From contig MEIF01000023.1 of assembly GCA_001750645.1 (NCBI GenBank), positions 1-54,656 of the forward strand: DNA of 54,656 nt, in the 5' to 3' direction. Of the stretch, positions 35,851 to 45,306 are shown in pieces. Source of the DNA: Gammaproteobacteria bacterium AqS3 (GTDB taxonomy: Bacteria > Pseudomonadota > Gammaproteobacteria > MEIF01 > AqS3). Made by a program: the position numbers and the translations under genes. Below the pieces are notes generated by a model. It was not told where the DNA came from. It saw only the letters and a list, made by a program, of their open reading frames with translations, and made no database searches. Position 1 is the stretch's first letter. Each line of letters starts with the position of its first letter.

Positions 35851-36732
35851 CTACAGGTCGTCGGAGGTTTTCGGAGCGCCCGGCTTGGGCAGGCGCAGCT
35901 GGTTGAGCGCCTGGTTCATGTTGTCGATGTGGGAGCGCCCGATATTGCCCAGCTGCAGCACCAGCGAGGCCACCAGCACGTCGACGATGAGCATGTGCCC
36001 GAGCCGCGTCGGCAGGGGCGAGGCGGCCTGATGCATTTCGTTGGCGTCGCCGTCTCCCGCGGCGAGAAATACCGAGCACAGCTTCTCCATCGGGCTGGAG
36101 CCCGGCCCGATGCCGATGATCTGCGCCCCCTCATAGCGGGCCTGCTCGAGCACATTGAGAAGGTCTTTCGAGCGCCCCGATTGCGAGATCGCCAGCACCA
36201 CATCGCGCGAGGTCATGGTCATCACGGACATGCGCTGAATGTGTATGTCGGCGTTGCACGAGGTCTTGATGCCCAGCCGGAACAGTTTGGTCTGTGCATC
36301 GATGGCGATGGGGTGCGAGCCGCCATAGCCGATGCACTCGATGTGGCGGGCGTTGTCGATCAGCCGGCAGGCTTCGGTCAGAGTCGATCCGGGCAGGTTG
36401 GCGGAGATTTCCCGCAGGGTCAGCAGGGCGGCGTCGAAGGTCTTCTGGCTGACCGCCTCAATGCTGTCGGTGGACTGCAATTCCAGGGTTCGTCCCAGGC
36501 CGGCGCCCAGCTGCTGGGCCAGCTCAAGCTTGAATGCCTGGAAGCCGCTGCACCCCACATTGCGGCAGAAACGCACCACAGTCGGCTCGCTGACCTTGGC
36601 CTCCTGTGCCAGGTCGACGATGCGCATGTGGGTGACCTCATCGGCATGCTCCAGAACGTACCGGGCGACGGACTGCTCGGAGGGACGCAGGGTCGGCAGC
36701 ATGGTCCGAACATGGTCAAGCAGTGAACGCAT
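35851..36732 (-). CDS. RpiR/HexR-family transcriptional regulator (HTH + SIS)
   Basis: 293 residues. The N-terminal HTH_6 domain (residues about 1-77) contains L-R-P-S-E-Q-S-V-A-R-Y-V-L and A-K-V-S-E-P-T-V-V-R-F-C-R-N-V-G-C-S-G-F-Q-A-F-K. A SIS sugar-phosphate domain (about 120-250) has I-G-Y-G-G-S and S-Q-S-G-R-S-K-D. The match is best to HexR, which senses 2-keto-3-deoxy-6-phosphogluconate and controls glucose and Entner-Doudoroff genes, but no such genes are adjacent. The ATG at 36732 was taken because the family starts with M-x-x-L-L-x-x-I/V; the upstream frame lacks family sequence. It is divergent from the FecA-like receptor (112-base gap). Confidence 0.9.
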   Translation of the reverse strand: MRSLLDHVRTMLPTLRPSEQSVARYVLEHADEVTHMRIVDLAQEAKVSEPTVVRFCRNVGCSGFQAFKLELAQQLGAGLGRTLELQSTDSIEAVSQKTFDAALLTLREISANLPGSTLTEACRLIDNARHIECIGYGGSHPIAIDAQTKLFRLGIKTSCNADIHIQRMSVMTMTSRDVVLAISQSGRSKDLLNVLEQARYEGAQIIGIGPGSSPMEKLCSVFLAAGDGDANEMHQAASPLPTRLGHMLIVDVLVASLVLQLGNIGRSHIDNMNQALNQLRLPKPGAPKTSDDL

Positions 36733-36809
36733 CAGGCGGAGATTGGCCTTCTGAGGGGGCAATGGTGACACAAATCGTCTGATTTGCAGCCGGGCGGGGC
36801 TTTTCTGTA

Positions 36810-36831
36810 TGTGATAATGATTCTCATTTGC
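36810..36831 (+). promoter_or_regulatory. Fur box over an extended -10 promoter of the FecA-like gene
   Basis: GATAATGATTCTCATTTGC (36813-36831) matches 15 of 19 positions of the Fur consensus GATAATGATAATCATTATC. The same bases contain TGTGATAAT (36810-36818), an extended -10, so bound Fur-Fe would block RNA polymerase. It ends 13 bases before the ATG at 36845. Confidence 0.8.
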
Positions 36832-36844
36832 AAAAAAACACCTG

Positions 36845-39124
36845 ATGTCCACTATTGGCGAATGGTTTTGCACCGCCACACAGATGTGCCGGCTGCTCCG
36901 CAAATCAACCCCGGTTCTAGTCTGCGCGCTGTTCGCCGCCGATGTGCGGGCCGCCCCGCCGACCGGCGAGGATGAACCCCGCCCCCAGTCGATGGAGGTC
37001 ATCAGTGTCATCGGGACGCGCTCCGATGCCCTGCGCATGCCCGGCTCCGCCGAGGTGCTGGATGAGCGGGCTCTGGAGCGCTTCGGGCGCACCGACATCC
37101 ATCTGATCCTCAGCCAGGTCCCCGGCGTCAGCGTGCGCGAGGAGGAGGGCTACGGTCTGCGCCCCAACATCGGCATGCGGGGCTCGGGCTCGGCGCGCAG
37201 CGCCCGCATCACGCTGATGGAGGACGGGGTCAACATCGCTCCGGCGCCTTATTCGGCTCCCTCGGCCTACTACTTTCCGACGATCGCGCGCATGAGCGCC
37301 GTGGAGGTGTTCAAGGGGCCGGCCTCGATTCAGAATGGGCCGCAGACCGTCGGGGGCGTCATCAACCTGAGATCCAGCGCGCTCGGCGAGACCGGGGGTC
37401 TGCTGCAGGCCGAGCTGGGCAGCCATGCGGAGCGGCGGCTGCACGCCCGCTATGCGGCCGGTGCAGAGCGGGTCTCGGCGCTTGTTGAGCGCCATGAGTG
37501 GAGCAGCGCAGGGTTTCGCAAAATTGCCCAGGCTGGCGGTGACACCGGCCTCGACAAGGTCGACTCGCTCGTCAAGCTGCGGCTGCGCTCGTCCGAAGCC
37601 GCGCACCTGCGGCAGGATGTGCTGCTCAAGCTGACCCGGGCCGATGAGACCTCCCGGCAGAGCTACCTGGGTCTGACCGAGGCCGATGCCCGCCGGCGCC
37701 CGCAGCTGCGCTATGCGGCCTCGGCGCTGGATCGCTTTGACGGGGAGTCGCAGACCCGCAGCCTGCGCTACACCGCGGGCACTGATGTCCATCGCATCAG
37801 TGCGGTCTACTACCGCAATGAATTTGAGCGCAACTGGTACAAGAGCGAGGGGCTGGATCCGGACGGCAGCGCCGGCGGCAATGGCGCCAATGCCAGGCGC
37901 AGATCGTGGGGCGCCATCATCGCCGAGGTGGATGCCGGAGGCGCCGATGCGGACGACTATCGCAGGGTTCTCGAGGGCGGCAGCACGACGGGTGATGAGC
38001 GCATCGTCATGCGCGACAACGCCCGTGAATACCTCTCCAAGGGCTTCGACATTCGCTACCGGGGCGACTTTGAGGGGGAGCGCACCTCGCATCGGCTGGA
38101 TATGGGCTGGCGCGATCACAGCGACTGGGAGGATCGGCTGCAGCGGTATTCGGACTACAGGCTGGACGGCGGCCGTCTGGCGCTGGATGAGATCCACGGC
38201 TGGGGGGAGTGGGGTGTCGGCAACCGCCTGCTCAGGGCGCAGGCCCGGGCGCTGTTCATTCACTATGAGCTGGACTGGAATGACTGGCGCATCAGCCCCG
38301 GTCTGAGGCGGGAATCGGTGCGGCAGAGCCGGCGCGACTGGAGCGACGCCGCGCGCACCAGACTTGCCTCCGGCGGTGTGCGCCGCAACCGCTTCAGCAC
38401 AACCCTTCCGGGGCTGTCTGTCGTCCGCCGCATCAGCGATCGGCTGAACCTCTTTGCCGGGGTGCACAAGGGCTTCACCCCGGCCGGCTACAGCAACGAC
38501 GCCGCACCCGAGGAGAGCCTCAACTGGGAGTGGGGGGCGCGCTTTCGGGGCGGCGGGGGCGCCTCTGCCGGTGCGCTGGTGTTCTTCAATGACTACCGCA
38601 ATCTGCTGGGGATGTGCACCGCAGAATCCGGCGCCGACTGCGAGGTCGGGGACGCCTTTTCCGGCCGGGGCGCCGCCGTTCTCGGCCTGGAACTGGAGCT
38701 GCGGTGCGCACTCGGCAGCGCCGCCGAGCTGAACCTGAGCTATACCTGGAGCGACGCCGAGTTCAGCGAAACCTTTGACAGCGACTTCTTCGGCGCTGTG
38801 CGCAGCGGCGATGCGATTCCCTACGTCTCCAGGCATCACCTCAGTGCGGCTCTGGGCTGGACGCTGCGCCCCGGCTGGAGGCTGGATGCCCAGGCGGTCT
38901 ACCGCGGAGCCACCTGCACTATGGCGCTCTGCGGTGCGCGTCAACGCATCGATGCACAGACGACTTTCGGCATCGGAGTGCAGTACACCGCAGGCGAAAA
39001 CCTGCGCGCCTACCTGCGCGGTCACCGGCTCGGATCGGACGGCGCCATTGTGGCCCGCCAGCCCTACGGTGCGATGACCATGGCACCGGAGCGCTGGGTT
39101 TTGGGGCTGGCCTGGAGCTTCTGA
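36845..39124 (+). CDS. FecA-like TonB-dependent ferric-siderophore/citrate receptor
   Basis: 759 residues, usual length for iron receptors. The plug reads V-I-G-T-R, then L-S-Q-V-P-G-V-S-V-R-E-E-E-G-Y-G-L-R-P-N-I-G-M-R-G, D-G-V-N-I-A-P-A-P-Y-S-A-P-S-A-Y-Y-F-P and V-E-V-F-K-G-P-A-S-I-Q-N-G-P-Q-T-V-G-G-V-I-N-L, characteristic of the ferric-dicitrate receptor group. There is no N-terminal signalling domain, so it does not act through a FecR/FecI relay. It ends G-L-A-W-S-F as expected for a barrel. The start is uncertain: ATG 36845 gives a 13-residue extension, and ATG 36884 (MCRLLRKSTPVLVCALFAAD) gives a neater signal peptide. The Fur box just upstream predicts induction under iron starvation. 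Confidence 0.92.
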   Translation: MSTIGEWFCTATQMCRLLRKSTPVLVCALFAADVRAAPPTGEDEPRPQSMEVISVIGTRSDALRMPGSAEVLDERALERFGRTDIHLILSQVPGVSVREEEGYGLRPNIGMRGSGSARSARITLMEDGVNIAPAPYSAPSAYYFPTIARMSAVEVFKGPASIQNGPQTVGGVINLRSSALGETGGLLQAELGSHAERRLHARYAAGAERVSALVERHEWSSAGFRKIAQAGGDTGLDKVDSLVKLRLRSSEAAHLRQDVLLKLTRADETSRQSYLGLTEADARRRPQLRYAASALDRFDGESQTRSLRYTAGTDVHRISAVYYRNEFERNWYKSEGLDPDGSAGGNGANARRRSWGAIIAEVDAGGADADDYRRVLEGGSTTGDERIVMRDNAREYLSKGFDIRYRGDFEGERTSHRLDMGWRDHSDWEDRLQRYSDYRLDGGRLALDEIHGWGEWGVGNRLLRAQARALFIHYELDWNDWRISPGLRRESVRQSRRDWSDAARTRLASGGVRRNRFSTTLPGLSVVRRISDRLNLFAGVHKGFTPAGYSNDAAPEESLNWEWGARFRGGGGASAGALVFFNDYRNLLGMCTAESGADCEVGDAFSGRGAAVLGLELELRCALGSAAELNLSYTWSDAEFSETFDSDFFGAVRSGDAIPYVSRHHLSAALGWTLRPGWRLDAQAVYRGATCTMALCGARQRIDAQTTFGIGVQYTAGENLRAYLRGHRLGSDGAIVARQPYGAMTMAPERWVLGLAWSF

Positions 39125-39241
39125 ACAGGCCGAACGGGGCGCCCCGGTCAGCGGTGCATTGCACAAGAGGGGTTTTCTTGCGTATGCTGATGCTCCGGCT
39201 CGCTGCATCACAGTCTTGAGCAAACCCAAAAATGATTGGAT

Positions 39242-39296
39242 TCGGCTGTTTCCAAGCCGACAGAAAAATGATCCGGGGTGGCGGTGCGCACCCCGG
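39242..39296 (+). promoter_or_regulatory. Two hairpins in the corC leader
   Basis: TCGGCT-N7-AGCCGA (39242-39260) and the perfect 8-base stem CCGGGGTG-N8-CACCCCGG (39273-39296) lie between the FecA-like stop and the corC ATG at 39315. Either could end the upstream transcript or shape the corC leader; no T run follows. Confidence 0.4.
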
Positions 39297-39314
39297 GAAC
39301 CCGCCTAGTCCGCC

Positions 39315-40139
39315 ATGAACGCACTCAAAAAGCTCCTGAGCGGACTGTTTAGCAGAGCACCCGCCAGCCTTGAGCAGATTGAACAAATGCTGCTGGAGGC
39401 GCATCGCGCCGGCGTGCTTGAGCAGCCCGAGCTGGAGCTGCTGCAGGGGGCCTTGCAGGCCCCGACGCGCCAGGTCCGGGAGATCATGGTTCCGCGGCCC
39501 TCCATGGCGGTCATCCAGCTGGGTTCCGGTCTGCACGAGATCGCCGAGCGCATCGAGCAGCACGGCCACTCGCGCTATCCGGTTGTCGGCGACAACCTGG
39601 ACGACATCCGGGGGCTGCTGCTGGCCAAGGACGTCCTGCGCGCCATGCACCGAAATGATTCACTGCCGTCGCTGCACAAGGCGCACAAGGTTCCCGAGAC
39701 GATGCGGCTGGACACGATGCTGAATCAGTTCCGCGAGTCGCACAATCACATGGCCATCGTCGTCGATGAATACGGGGGCGTGTCGGGGCTGATCACCATC
39801 GAGGATGTGCTCGAGCAGATCGTCGGCAACATCCAGGACGAGCACGATTCCGCCAGCCAGGAAATGGAGGCGGTCGGCGAGCTTTCCGACGGCTCGCACA
39901 TCGTCAAGGCGTCCATCACCCTGATTGAGCTTAAAAAGAAGCTCGGCATTCAGCTGGACGGGGCCGAGGATGAATACGAGACACTGGGCGGATTCCTGCT
40001 GCACCGCTTTGGCCGGGTGCCCGTCAATGGCGAGCGTCTGGTCGAGGAGAACTGCATCTACGAAATCGTCGACGCCAGCGAGCGCAAAATTCAGAGCGTC
40101 CGCCTGCACAGCAAAGAACAGCCAGCCGAAACCCAGTGA
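39315..40139 (+). CDS. corC: CorC/HlyC-family CBS-domain protein
   Basis: 274 residues. A short N-terminal segment with L-L-x-x-A-x-x-x-G-V-L is followed by V-R-E-I-M-V-P-R-P, two CBS domains (about 55-115 and 120-180; H-S-R-Y-P-V-V-G and M-A-I-V-V-D-E-Y-G-G-V-S-G-L-I-T-I-E-D-V-L-E) and a C-terminal CorC_HlyC domain (Y-E-T-L-G-G-F-L-L). This is the soluble YbeX/CorC type linked to magnesium and cobalt efflux and to ribosome maturation. It precedes lnt, as in many gammaproteobacteria; the usual upstream ybeZ and ybeY are missing here, replaced by the FecA-like gene. Confidence 0.93.
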   Translation: MNALKKLLSGLFSRAPASLEQIEQMLLEAHRAGVLEQPELELLQGALQAPTRQVREIMVPRPSMAVIQLGSGLHEIAERIEQHGHSRYPVVGDNLDDIRGLLLAKDVLRAMHRNDSLPSLHKAHKVPETMRLDTMLNQFRESHNHMAIVVDEYGGVSGLITIEDVLEQIVGNIQDEHDSASQEMEAVGELSDGSHIVKASITLIELKKKLGIQLDGAEDEYETLGGFLLHRFGRVPVNGERLVEENCIYEIVDASERKIQSVRLHSKEQPAETQ

Positions 40140-41689
40140 TGCTGCGGCTTGCGGCAGCCCTGGGGGCGGGCGCTCTGCAGGTTTTGAGCCTGGACCCATT
40201 CGGCTTTTGGCCGGCGGCGGTGATCGCCCCGGCAATCCTCTATGTGCTGATGCGCCCCGAGCGGGAGCCGGACGCCGCCGGTGCGTCGGGTGCGTCTCGG
40301 TCCCCGTCCCTGTCCCAGCTGCTGCGGCCCGCCGCCATCGGGCTGGTCTACGGGATCGGGCTGTTTGCCGCCGGGGCGCACTGGGTGTATTTCAGTCTGC
40401 ACGACTTCGGCACCGGCCATATCGCCAGCGCGCTGGCGGCCACCGCGATCCTGGTGCTGCTGTGCGCGCTGTTCTACGCCCTGATCGGGGCCGCCTTTGC
40501 GCTGCTGCACCGGGGGTTCTGGGATCCCTGCCTGTTCGCCGCACTCTGGATGCTCGCCGAGGCGCTGCGCGGGTTTCTGGTATTTCCCTGGCTTGATCTG
40601 GGCCATGCCATCGGGCCGCACAGCGGCTGGCTGAGTCTGGTCGGCTCGACCGGCGTCAGCGGACTGCTCGCCCTCAGCGGGGCCATGGCGGTCAACTGGT
40701 TCAACTGGACCCGGCCGCAGAAGCGCGCGATGGCGGCGGCGCTGATCTGGATCTGGGTCGGCGGGCCGCTGCTGAAGTACGTGCCCTGGTCGGATCCGTC
40801 GGGCGAGCCCATTCCGGTGGTCCTGATCCAGCCCAACATTCCCCAGCAGGACAAGTGGCTCAAGGGCGGGGCCACCGGCTGGGCCAGCCAGCTGATCCGC
40901 CTGTCGCACCCCTACTGGGATCAGGGCGCTCTGGTGGTCTGGCCGGAGGCGGCCGTGACCGTCCCGCACGAGGTCATCGGCGGCCGCATGGCCGAAATCC
41001 TCGACCGCTACCAGGGCGCCGGCCTGCTCTACGGAACCATCGAGACCGAGGCCAGGGGCAGCTACAGCATTTTGGTCGGCGCCGGTGCGGCCGAGGGGCT
41101 GTACCGCAAGCGTCAGCGGGTGCCGTTTGGCGAGTACGTCCCGCTGGAGGCGGTGCTCGGCGATGTGCTGGAGTTTTTCGGGGCGCATCAGCCGCGCATC
41201 CTGGCGGGTGCGGGGCGTCAGCCGCTGCTGCGGCATCGCAGCGATGCGGCGGGCGGGACGCTGCTGCTGGCGCCGGCGATCTGCTACGAGATCGCCTACG
41301 CCGACCTGGTGCGCGCAGATGCGGTGCGCAGCGGCGCCATTGTCACGGTCAGCAATGACGCCTGGTTTGGCGACTCCATCGGACCGCAGCAGCACCTGCA
41401 GCTGGCGCGGGTGCGCGCCATTGAGAACGCCCGCCCGGTGCTGCGGGCCACCAGCGACGGGGTCAGCGCGCTGATCGCCGCCGACGGCCGCATCGTGGCG
41501 CGCCTCGACAAGGGCGAAACCAACGTCGCCGCGGAGTTGAGCGATCTGGATGCCGGGGCGCTGGTCGGAGCGCTGGTGCCGCTCAGCGGGACAACCCTCT
41601 GGCAGCTGATCGGCCCGCTGCCGATCTGGCTGCTGGGGCTGGCGATGGTGGGCTGGTCGGGGTATCAGCGCTGGTTCGGGAAGTCCTGA
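40139..41689 (+). CDS. lnt: Apolipoprotein N-acyltransferase
   Basis: 516 residues. Lnt adds the third acyl chain to lipoproteins in the inner membrane. Several membrane spans fill the first 230 residues; the nitrilase-like periplasmic domain shows the catalytic triad E270 (V-W-P-E-A-A-V), K324 (Y-R-K-R-Q-R-V-P-F-G-E-Y) and C382 (A-I-C-Y-E-I-A-Y). The ATG at 40139 shares its A with the corC stop (GTGATG); the GTG at 40136 is an alternative start three bases earlier. A C-terminal membrane span ends the protein. Confidence 0.95.
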   Translation: MLRLAAALGAGALQVLSLDPFGFWPAAVIAPAILYVLMRPEREPDAAGASGASRSPSLSQLLRPAAIGLVYGIGLFAAGAHWVYFSLHDFGTGHIASALAATAILVLLCALFYALIGAAFALLHRGFWDPCLFAALWMLAEALRGFLVFPWLDLGHAIGPHSGWLSLVGSTGVSGLLALSGAMAVNWFNWTRPQKRAMAAALIWIWVGGPLLKYVPWSDPSGEPIPVVLIQPNIPQQDKWLKGGATGWASQLIRLSHPYWDQGALVVWPEAAVTVPHEVIGGRMAEILDRYQGAGLLYGTIETEARGSYSILVGAGAAEGLYRKRQRVPFGEYVPLEAVLGDVLEFFGAHQPRILAGAGRQPLLRHRSDAAGGTLLLAPAICYEIAYADLVRADAVRSGAIVTVSNDAWFGDSIGPQQHLQLARVRAIENARPVLRATSDGVSALIAADGRIVARLDKGETNVAAELSDLDAGALVGALVPLSGTTLWQLIGPLPIWLLGLAMVGWSGYQRWFGKS

Positions 41690-41743
41690 ACCGCCCGGCG
41701 GGCGGGGCCGCCTCGCCGGCGTGTTGCGCCGTGCTTCCGGCCG

Positions 41744-42727
41744 CTAGTCCAGCCCCTGCAAAAATTCCAGCAGCGCCGAGTTGACCTCGGCCGGGCGCTC
41801 CTGCTGGATCCAGTGGCCGGCGCCGTCGATGATGCGCGACAGGCGCAGATCGGGCACCCACTGGCGCTTCATGATTTCGACCATGTCGACATCGGGAACA
41901 AATGACAGCACCGGCTCCAGGCTGCCGGCGATGAAGGCCGCCGGCTGCCGCACCTTCAGCTCGGACAGCTGCGGCAGCTCCTCCCAGTCGAGATTTTGAC
42001 AGCGGTAGCGGTTCAGCGGCCCCCGCATCCCGCCGGCCTCGAACTGCTCGACGTAGAAGTCCAGCTCGGCCTCGCTCAGCCAGGCGGGAAACGGATCGGG
42101 ATCGACCAGCCCGTCCAGCATGTTGGAGTCGGGGCCCTTGGCGGCCATGGCCTCGGAGTTGACCTGGCCGCCGATGGCCTCGCCGCTGCCGGAGTAGAAC
42201 ACCTTGCGCAGGGCGGTGCGCATGTCGGCCTCGAATTCGGCCTCGGCAACGCCCTCGGCCTGGAAGTAGTTCTGGTAGAAGAAGCGATCCTTGTAGACCT
42301 GCTGCCAGAGTCGGGTGGAGGAGATCTCGCCCCGCCCGGTGTAGGGCACGCTGAGGGCGGCCACGGCGCGGATCTTGTCGGGGTGCAGGATGGCCGTGGT
42401 CCAGGCGATCGGCGCCCCCCAGTCGTGCCCGACGATGACGGCGCTCTCGCCGCCCCCCAGGGCATCGACGAGGGCGGCCATGTCGGTGCACATATTGATC
42501 ATGCTGTAGTCATGCACGGCCTCGGGCTTTTCGCTGCGACCGTAGCCGCGCACATCCGGGGCCGCGACCGTATAGCCCGCCTCGCTGAGTGCGGCGACCT
42601 GATGCCGCCAGGAATAGCCCAGCTCGGGCCAGCCGTGCACCAGCAGCACCAGCGGGCCGCTGCCCCTGACCACCACGTGAAAATCCAATCCATTTGCCTG
42701 AATGAGGCGTCCCTGCCAGTCGTTCAT
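41744..42727 (-). CDS. Alpha/beta hydrolase, epoxide-hydrolase type
   Basis: 327 residues. The oxyanion motif H31-G-W-P-E, the nucleophile D102 in G-H-D-W-G, and the catalytic His in G-A-G-H-W-I-Q-Q-E-R-P are those of soluble epoxide hydrolases; the D-V-R-G-Y-G-R-S motif and a cap domain of about 100 residues agree. Haloalkane dehalogenases share the Asp nucleophile, but the H-G-x-P-E motif favours an epoxide hydrolase. Natural substrate unknown. It is divergent from leuS with 68 bases between starts. The longer upstream frame reaches into leuS and is not used. Confidence 0.88.
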   Translation of the reverse strand: MNDWQGRLIQANGLDFHVVVRGSGPLVLLVHGWPELGYSWRHQVAALSEAGYTVAAPDVRGYGRSEKPEAVHDYSMINMCTDMAALVDALGGGESAVIVGHDWGAPIAWTTAILHPDKIRAVAALSVPYTGRGEISSTRLWQQVYKDRFFYQNYFQAEGVAEAEFEADMRTALRKVFYSGSGEAIGGQVNSEAMAAKGPDSNMLDGLVDPDPFPAWLSEAELDFYVEQFEAGGMRGPLNRYRCQNLDWEELPQLSELKVRQPAAFIAGSLEPVLSFVPDVDMVEIMKRQWVPDLRLSRIIDGAGHWIQQERPAEVNSALLEFLQGLD

Positions 42728-42795
42728 GTTCCGTCCGATTCTGGAAGTGTTGCAATAATAGCCGCTCGCATCGACCCGTCCAGTGCGCTGCTGCT

Positions 42796-45306
42796 GTGAG
42801 TGAATACGATTTCGAGGCAATAGAGCAGGCGGTTCAGCGGTATTGGTCTGAGCACGAGACCTTCTGCGTCACACCGGATGCAGCGCGCGAAAAGTTCTAC
42901 TGTCTCTCCATGCTGCCCTATCCGAGCGGGCGGCTGCACATGGGGCACGTGCGCAACTACTCGATCGGCGACGCCCTGTCGCGCTTCTACCGGATGATCG
43001 GCTTCAACGTGCTGCAGCCCATCGGCTGGGACGCCTTCGGCCTGCCGGCCGAGAATGCGGCGCTGGAGCGGGGCTCGGCGCCCTCGTCCTGGACCCGGGA
43101 GAACATCTCGCAGATGCGCGCCCAGCTGCGGCGGCTCGGGTTTGCCTACGACTGGCGCAGAGAGCTCGCCACCTGCGATCAGGACTACTACCGCTGGGAG
43201 CAGTGGATGTTTCTGCAGATGCACCGGCGGGGGCTGGTCTACCGCCGAGAGGCGCAGGTCAACTGGGATCCGGTCGAGGAGACCGTGCTGGCCAACGAGC
43301 AGGTCATCGAGGGGCGGGGCTGGCGCTCGGGCGCCCTGGTCGAGAGGCGCACGATGGCGCAGTGGTTCGTGCGCATCACCGACTACGCCGACGAGCTGCT
43401 CGATGAGCTCGACGACATGGACGGCTGGCCCGACACCGTGCGCACCATGCAGCGCAACTGGATCGGCCGCTCCCGGGGGGTCAACATCGCCTTCACCCTC
43501 GCCGACGGCGGCGAGCGCATCGAGGTCTTCACCACGCGCCCCGACACGCTGGCCGGCGCCGCCGTGCTGGGGCTGTCGCCCGAGCACGCCATCGTCCGCA
43601 GGCTGGCGCAGCGGCGTCCCGAGATCGCCGAGTTCATCGAGCATCACGAGCGGCTCAGGGAGGCCGAGGCCGGCGGGGAGGCGGGGCAGAAGCTCGGGGT
43701 CGACCTGGGACTCGAGGCCGTCAATCCGCTCAGCGGCGAGCGCATCCCGGTCTGGGCCATGAACTTTATTCTGGCCGAATACGGCACCGGGGCCATGATG
43801 TGCTGCCCGGGGCACGACCAGCGCGACTGGGAATTTGCCCGCCAGTACGGCCTGCCGGCGCCGCAGGTGCTGCTGCCGCCCGACGGCGAGCTGAACGATC
43901 TGGAGGCCGGGCCGTGGACCGGCCATGACGGGACGGTGATCAACTCCGGTGCGCTCATCGACGGGCTCGGCTTCGAGCAGGCCTTTGCCCGGGTCGCCGA
44001 TTTTCTGCGGCAGCGGGATGCGGGCGGGGAGGCTGTCCAGTACCGCCTGCGCGACTGGGGGGTCTCCAGGCAGCGTTACTGGGGCACGCCGATCCCGATG
44101 ATTCACTGCACCCAGTGCGGCGTCGTGCCGGTGCCCGATGCCGACCTGCCGGTCGTGCTGCCCGAGTCCCTCGAGCTGAAAAGCCCGCGCTCGCCGCTGG
44201 GGGACATGCCCGAGTTTTACGCGGTCGACTGCCCCGAGTGCGGCCGTCCCGCGCGCCGGGAGACCGACACCTTTGACACCTTCTTCCAGTCGTCCTGGTA
44301 CTACGCCCGCTACACCTGCCCGGAATATTCGGACGGCATGCTCGAGCCGGACGAGGCCAACCACTGGCTGCCGGTCGATCAGTACATCGGCGGCGTCGAG
44401 CACGCCATCCTGCACCTGCTCTACGCGCGCTTCTTTCACAAGGTGATGCGCGACATGGGCCTGGTGAGGAGCGACGAGCCGTTCTCGCGGCTGCTGACCC
44501 AGGGCATGGTGCTCAAGGACGGCGGCAAGATGTCGAAATCGCGCGGCAATGTGGTTGATCCGCAGAGCCTGATCGATGAGTTCGGCGCCGACACCGTGCG
44601 TCTGTTCAGCCTGTTCGCAGCCCCGCCGGAGCGCTCGCTGGAGTGGTCGGACGAGGGCATTCGGGGGGCGCATCGATTCATTCGCCGCCTGCACGACATG
44701 GTCGGCCGCTATCTGAAGCTGGTCGAGACCGCCGGCGCTGCGGGCGACGGCCGCCCGCTCGGCGAGGCCGCCCTGGCGCTTGAGCGCAAGCTGCACCAGA
44801 CCCTGATCAAGGTCCGCGACGACTATCAGCGGCGCATGACATTCAACACGGCCATCGCCGCCGTGATGGAGCTGCTCAATGCCGTCCGGGTGCTGTGGGC
44901 CCCGGATGAGGCGGAGGCCGAGGCTGCCCCGGCCGGGCAGCTCAATGCGGCCGAGCGCGATCTGATCGGCCAGGTGATGCGCCAGGCCGTGCTGCTGCTG
45001 TCGCCGATCATCCCGCACGTCTGCCATGCGCTGTGGCGGCAGCTGGGGGGCGACGGCGACCCGGTCGAGTGCACCTGGCCCGAGGGCGACCCCGAAAAGG
45101 CGCGCGAGCGCCTGCTGCAACTCGCCGTGCAGGTCAACGGCAGGGTGCGCGCCCAGATCGAGGCGCCGCCGGGCGCCGGAGAAGACCAGATTCGGGCGCT
45201 GGCGCTGGCCGACGGCAACGTGCAGCGCCACCTGGGCGGCGCCGAGCCCTTCAAGGTTATTTTTGTCCCCGACCGTCTGATCAATCTGCTGTGCAGAAAC
45301 TCCTGA
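42796..45306 (+). CDS. leuS: Leucyl-tRNA synthetase
   Basis: 836 residues from a GTG. Class I signatures are present: P-Y-P-S-G-R-L-H-M-G-H-V-R-N-Y (HIGH-type, near residue 48) and D-G-G-K-M-S-K-S-R-G-N (KMSKS at 578). The CP1 editing domain (T-T-R-P-D-T-L-A-G-A; G-T-G-A-M-M-C-C-P-G-H-D) and zinc-type C-x-x-C pairs (C-T-Q-C; C-P-E-C) are intact. A weak TGCAATAAT at about 42751-42759 may be the -10. No good ribosome site precedes the GTG, so the start is fixed by family N-terminus (Y-x-F-x-x-I-E). Confidence 0.97.
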   Translation: MSEYDFEAIEQAVQRYWSEHETFCVTPDAAREKFYCLSMLPYPSGRLHMGHVRNYSIGDALSRFYRMIGFNVLQPIGWDAFGLPAENAALERGSAPSSWTRENISQMRAQLRRLGFAYDWRRELATCDQDYYRWEQWMFLQMHRRGLVYRREAQVNWDPVEETVLANEQVIEGRGWRSGALVERRTMAQWFVRITDYADELLDELDDMDGWPDTVRTMQRNWIGRSRGVNIAFTLADGGERIEVFTTRPDTLAGAAVLGLSPEHAIVRRLAQRRPEIAEFIEHHERLREAEAGGEAGQKLGVDLGLEAVNPLSGERIPVWAMNFILAEYGTGAMMCCPGHDQRDWEFARQYGLPAPQVLLPPDGELNDLEAGPWTGHDGTVINSGALIDGLGFEQAFARVADFLRQRDAGGEAVQYRLRDWGVSRQRYWGTPIPMIHCTQCGVVPVPDADLPVVLPESLELKSPRSPLGDMPEFYAVDCPECGRPARRETDTFDTFFQSSWYYARYTCPEYSDGMLEPDEANHWLPVDQYIGGVEHAILHLLYARFFHKVMRDMGLVRSDEPFSRLLTQGMVLKDGGKMSKSRGNVVDPQSLIDEFGADTVRLFSLFAAPPERSLEWSDEGIRGAHRFIRRLHDMVGRYLKLVETAGAAGDGRPLGEAALALERKLHQTLIKVRDDYQRRMTFNTAIAAVMELLNAVRVLWAPDEAEAEAAPAGQLNAAERDLIGQVMRQAVLLLSPIIPHVCHALWRQLGGDGDPVECTWPEGDPEKARERLLQLAVQVNGRVRAQIEAPPGAGEDQIRALALADGNVQRHLGGAEPFKVIFVPDRLINLLCRNS

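Noticed and set aside
35851-37098. Longer 415-residue form of the RpiR regulator
   Set aside because: The extra 122 residues would cross the Fur box and the FecA-like start and have no family similarity; the ATG at 36732 matches the family N-terminus.
36917-39229. 770-codon frame antisense to the FecA-like gene
   Set aside because: Low-complexity Ala/Gly/Pro-rich translation, no motifs, while the sense strand has full receptor signatures.
42724-45231. Long (835-codon) open frame antisense to leuS
   Set aside because: It mirrors leuS almost end to end. GC-rich third positions produce such antisense frames; the translation has no family motifs.
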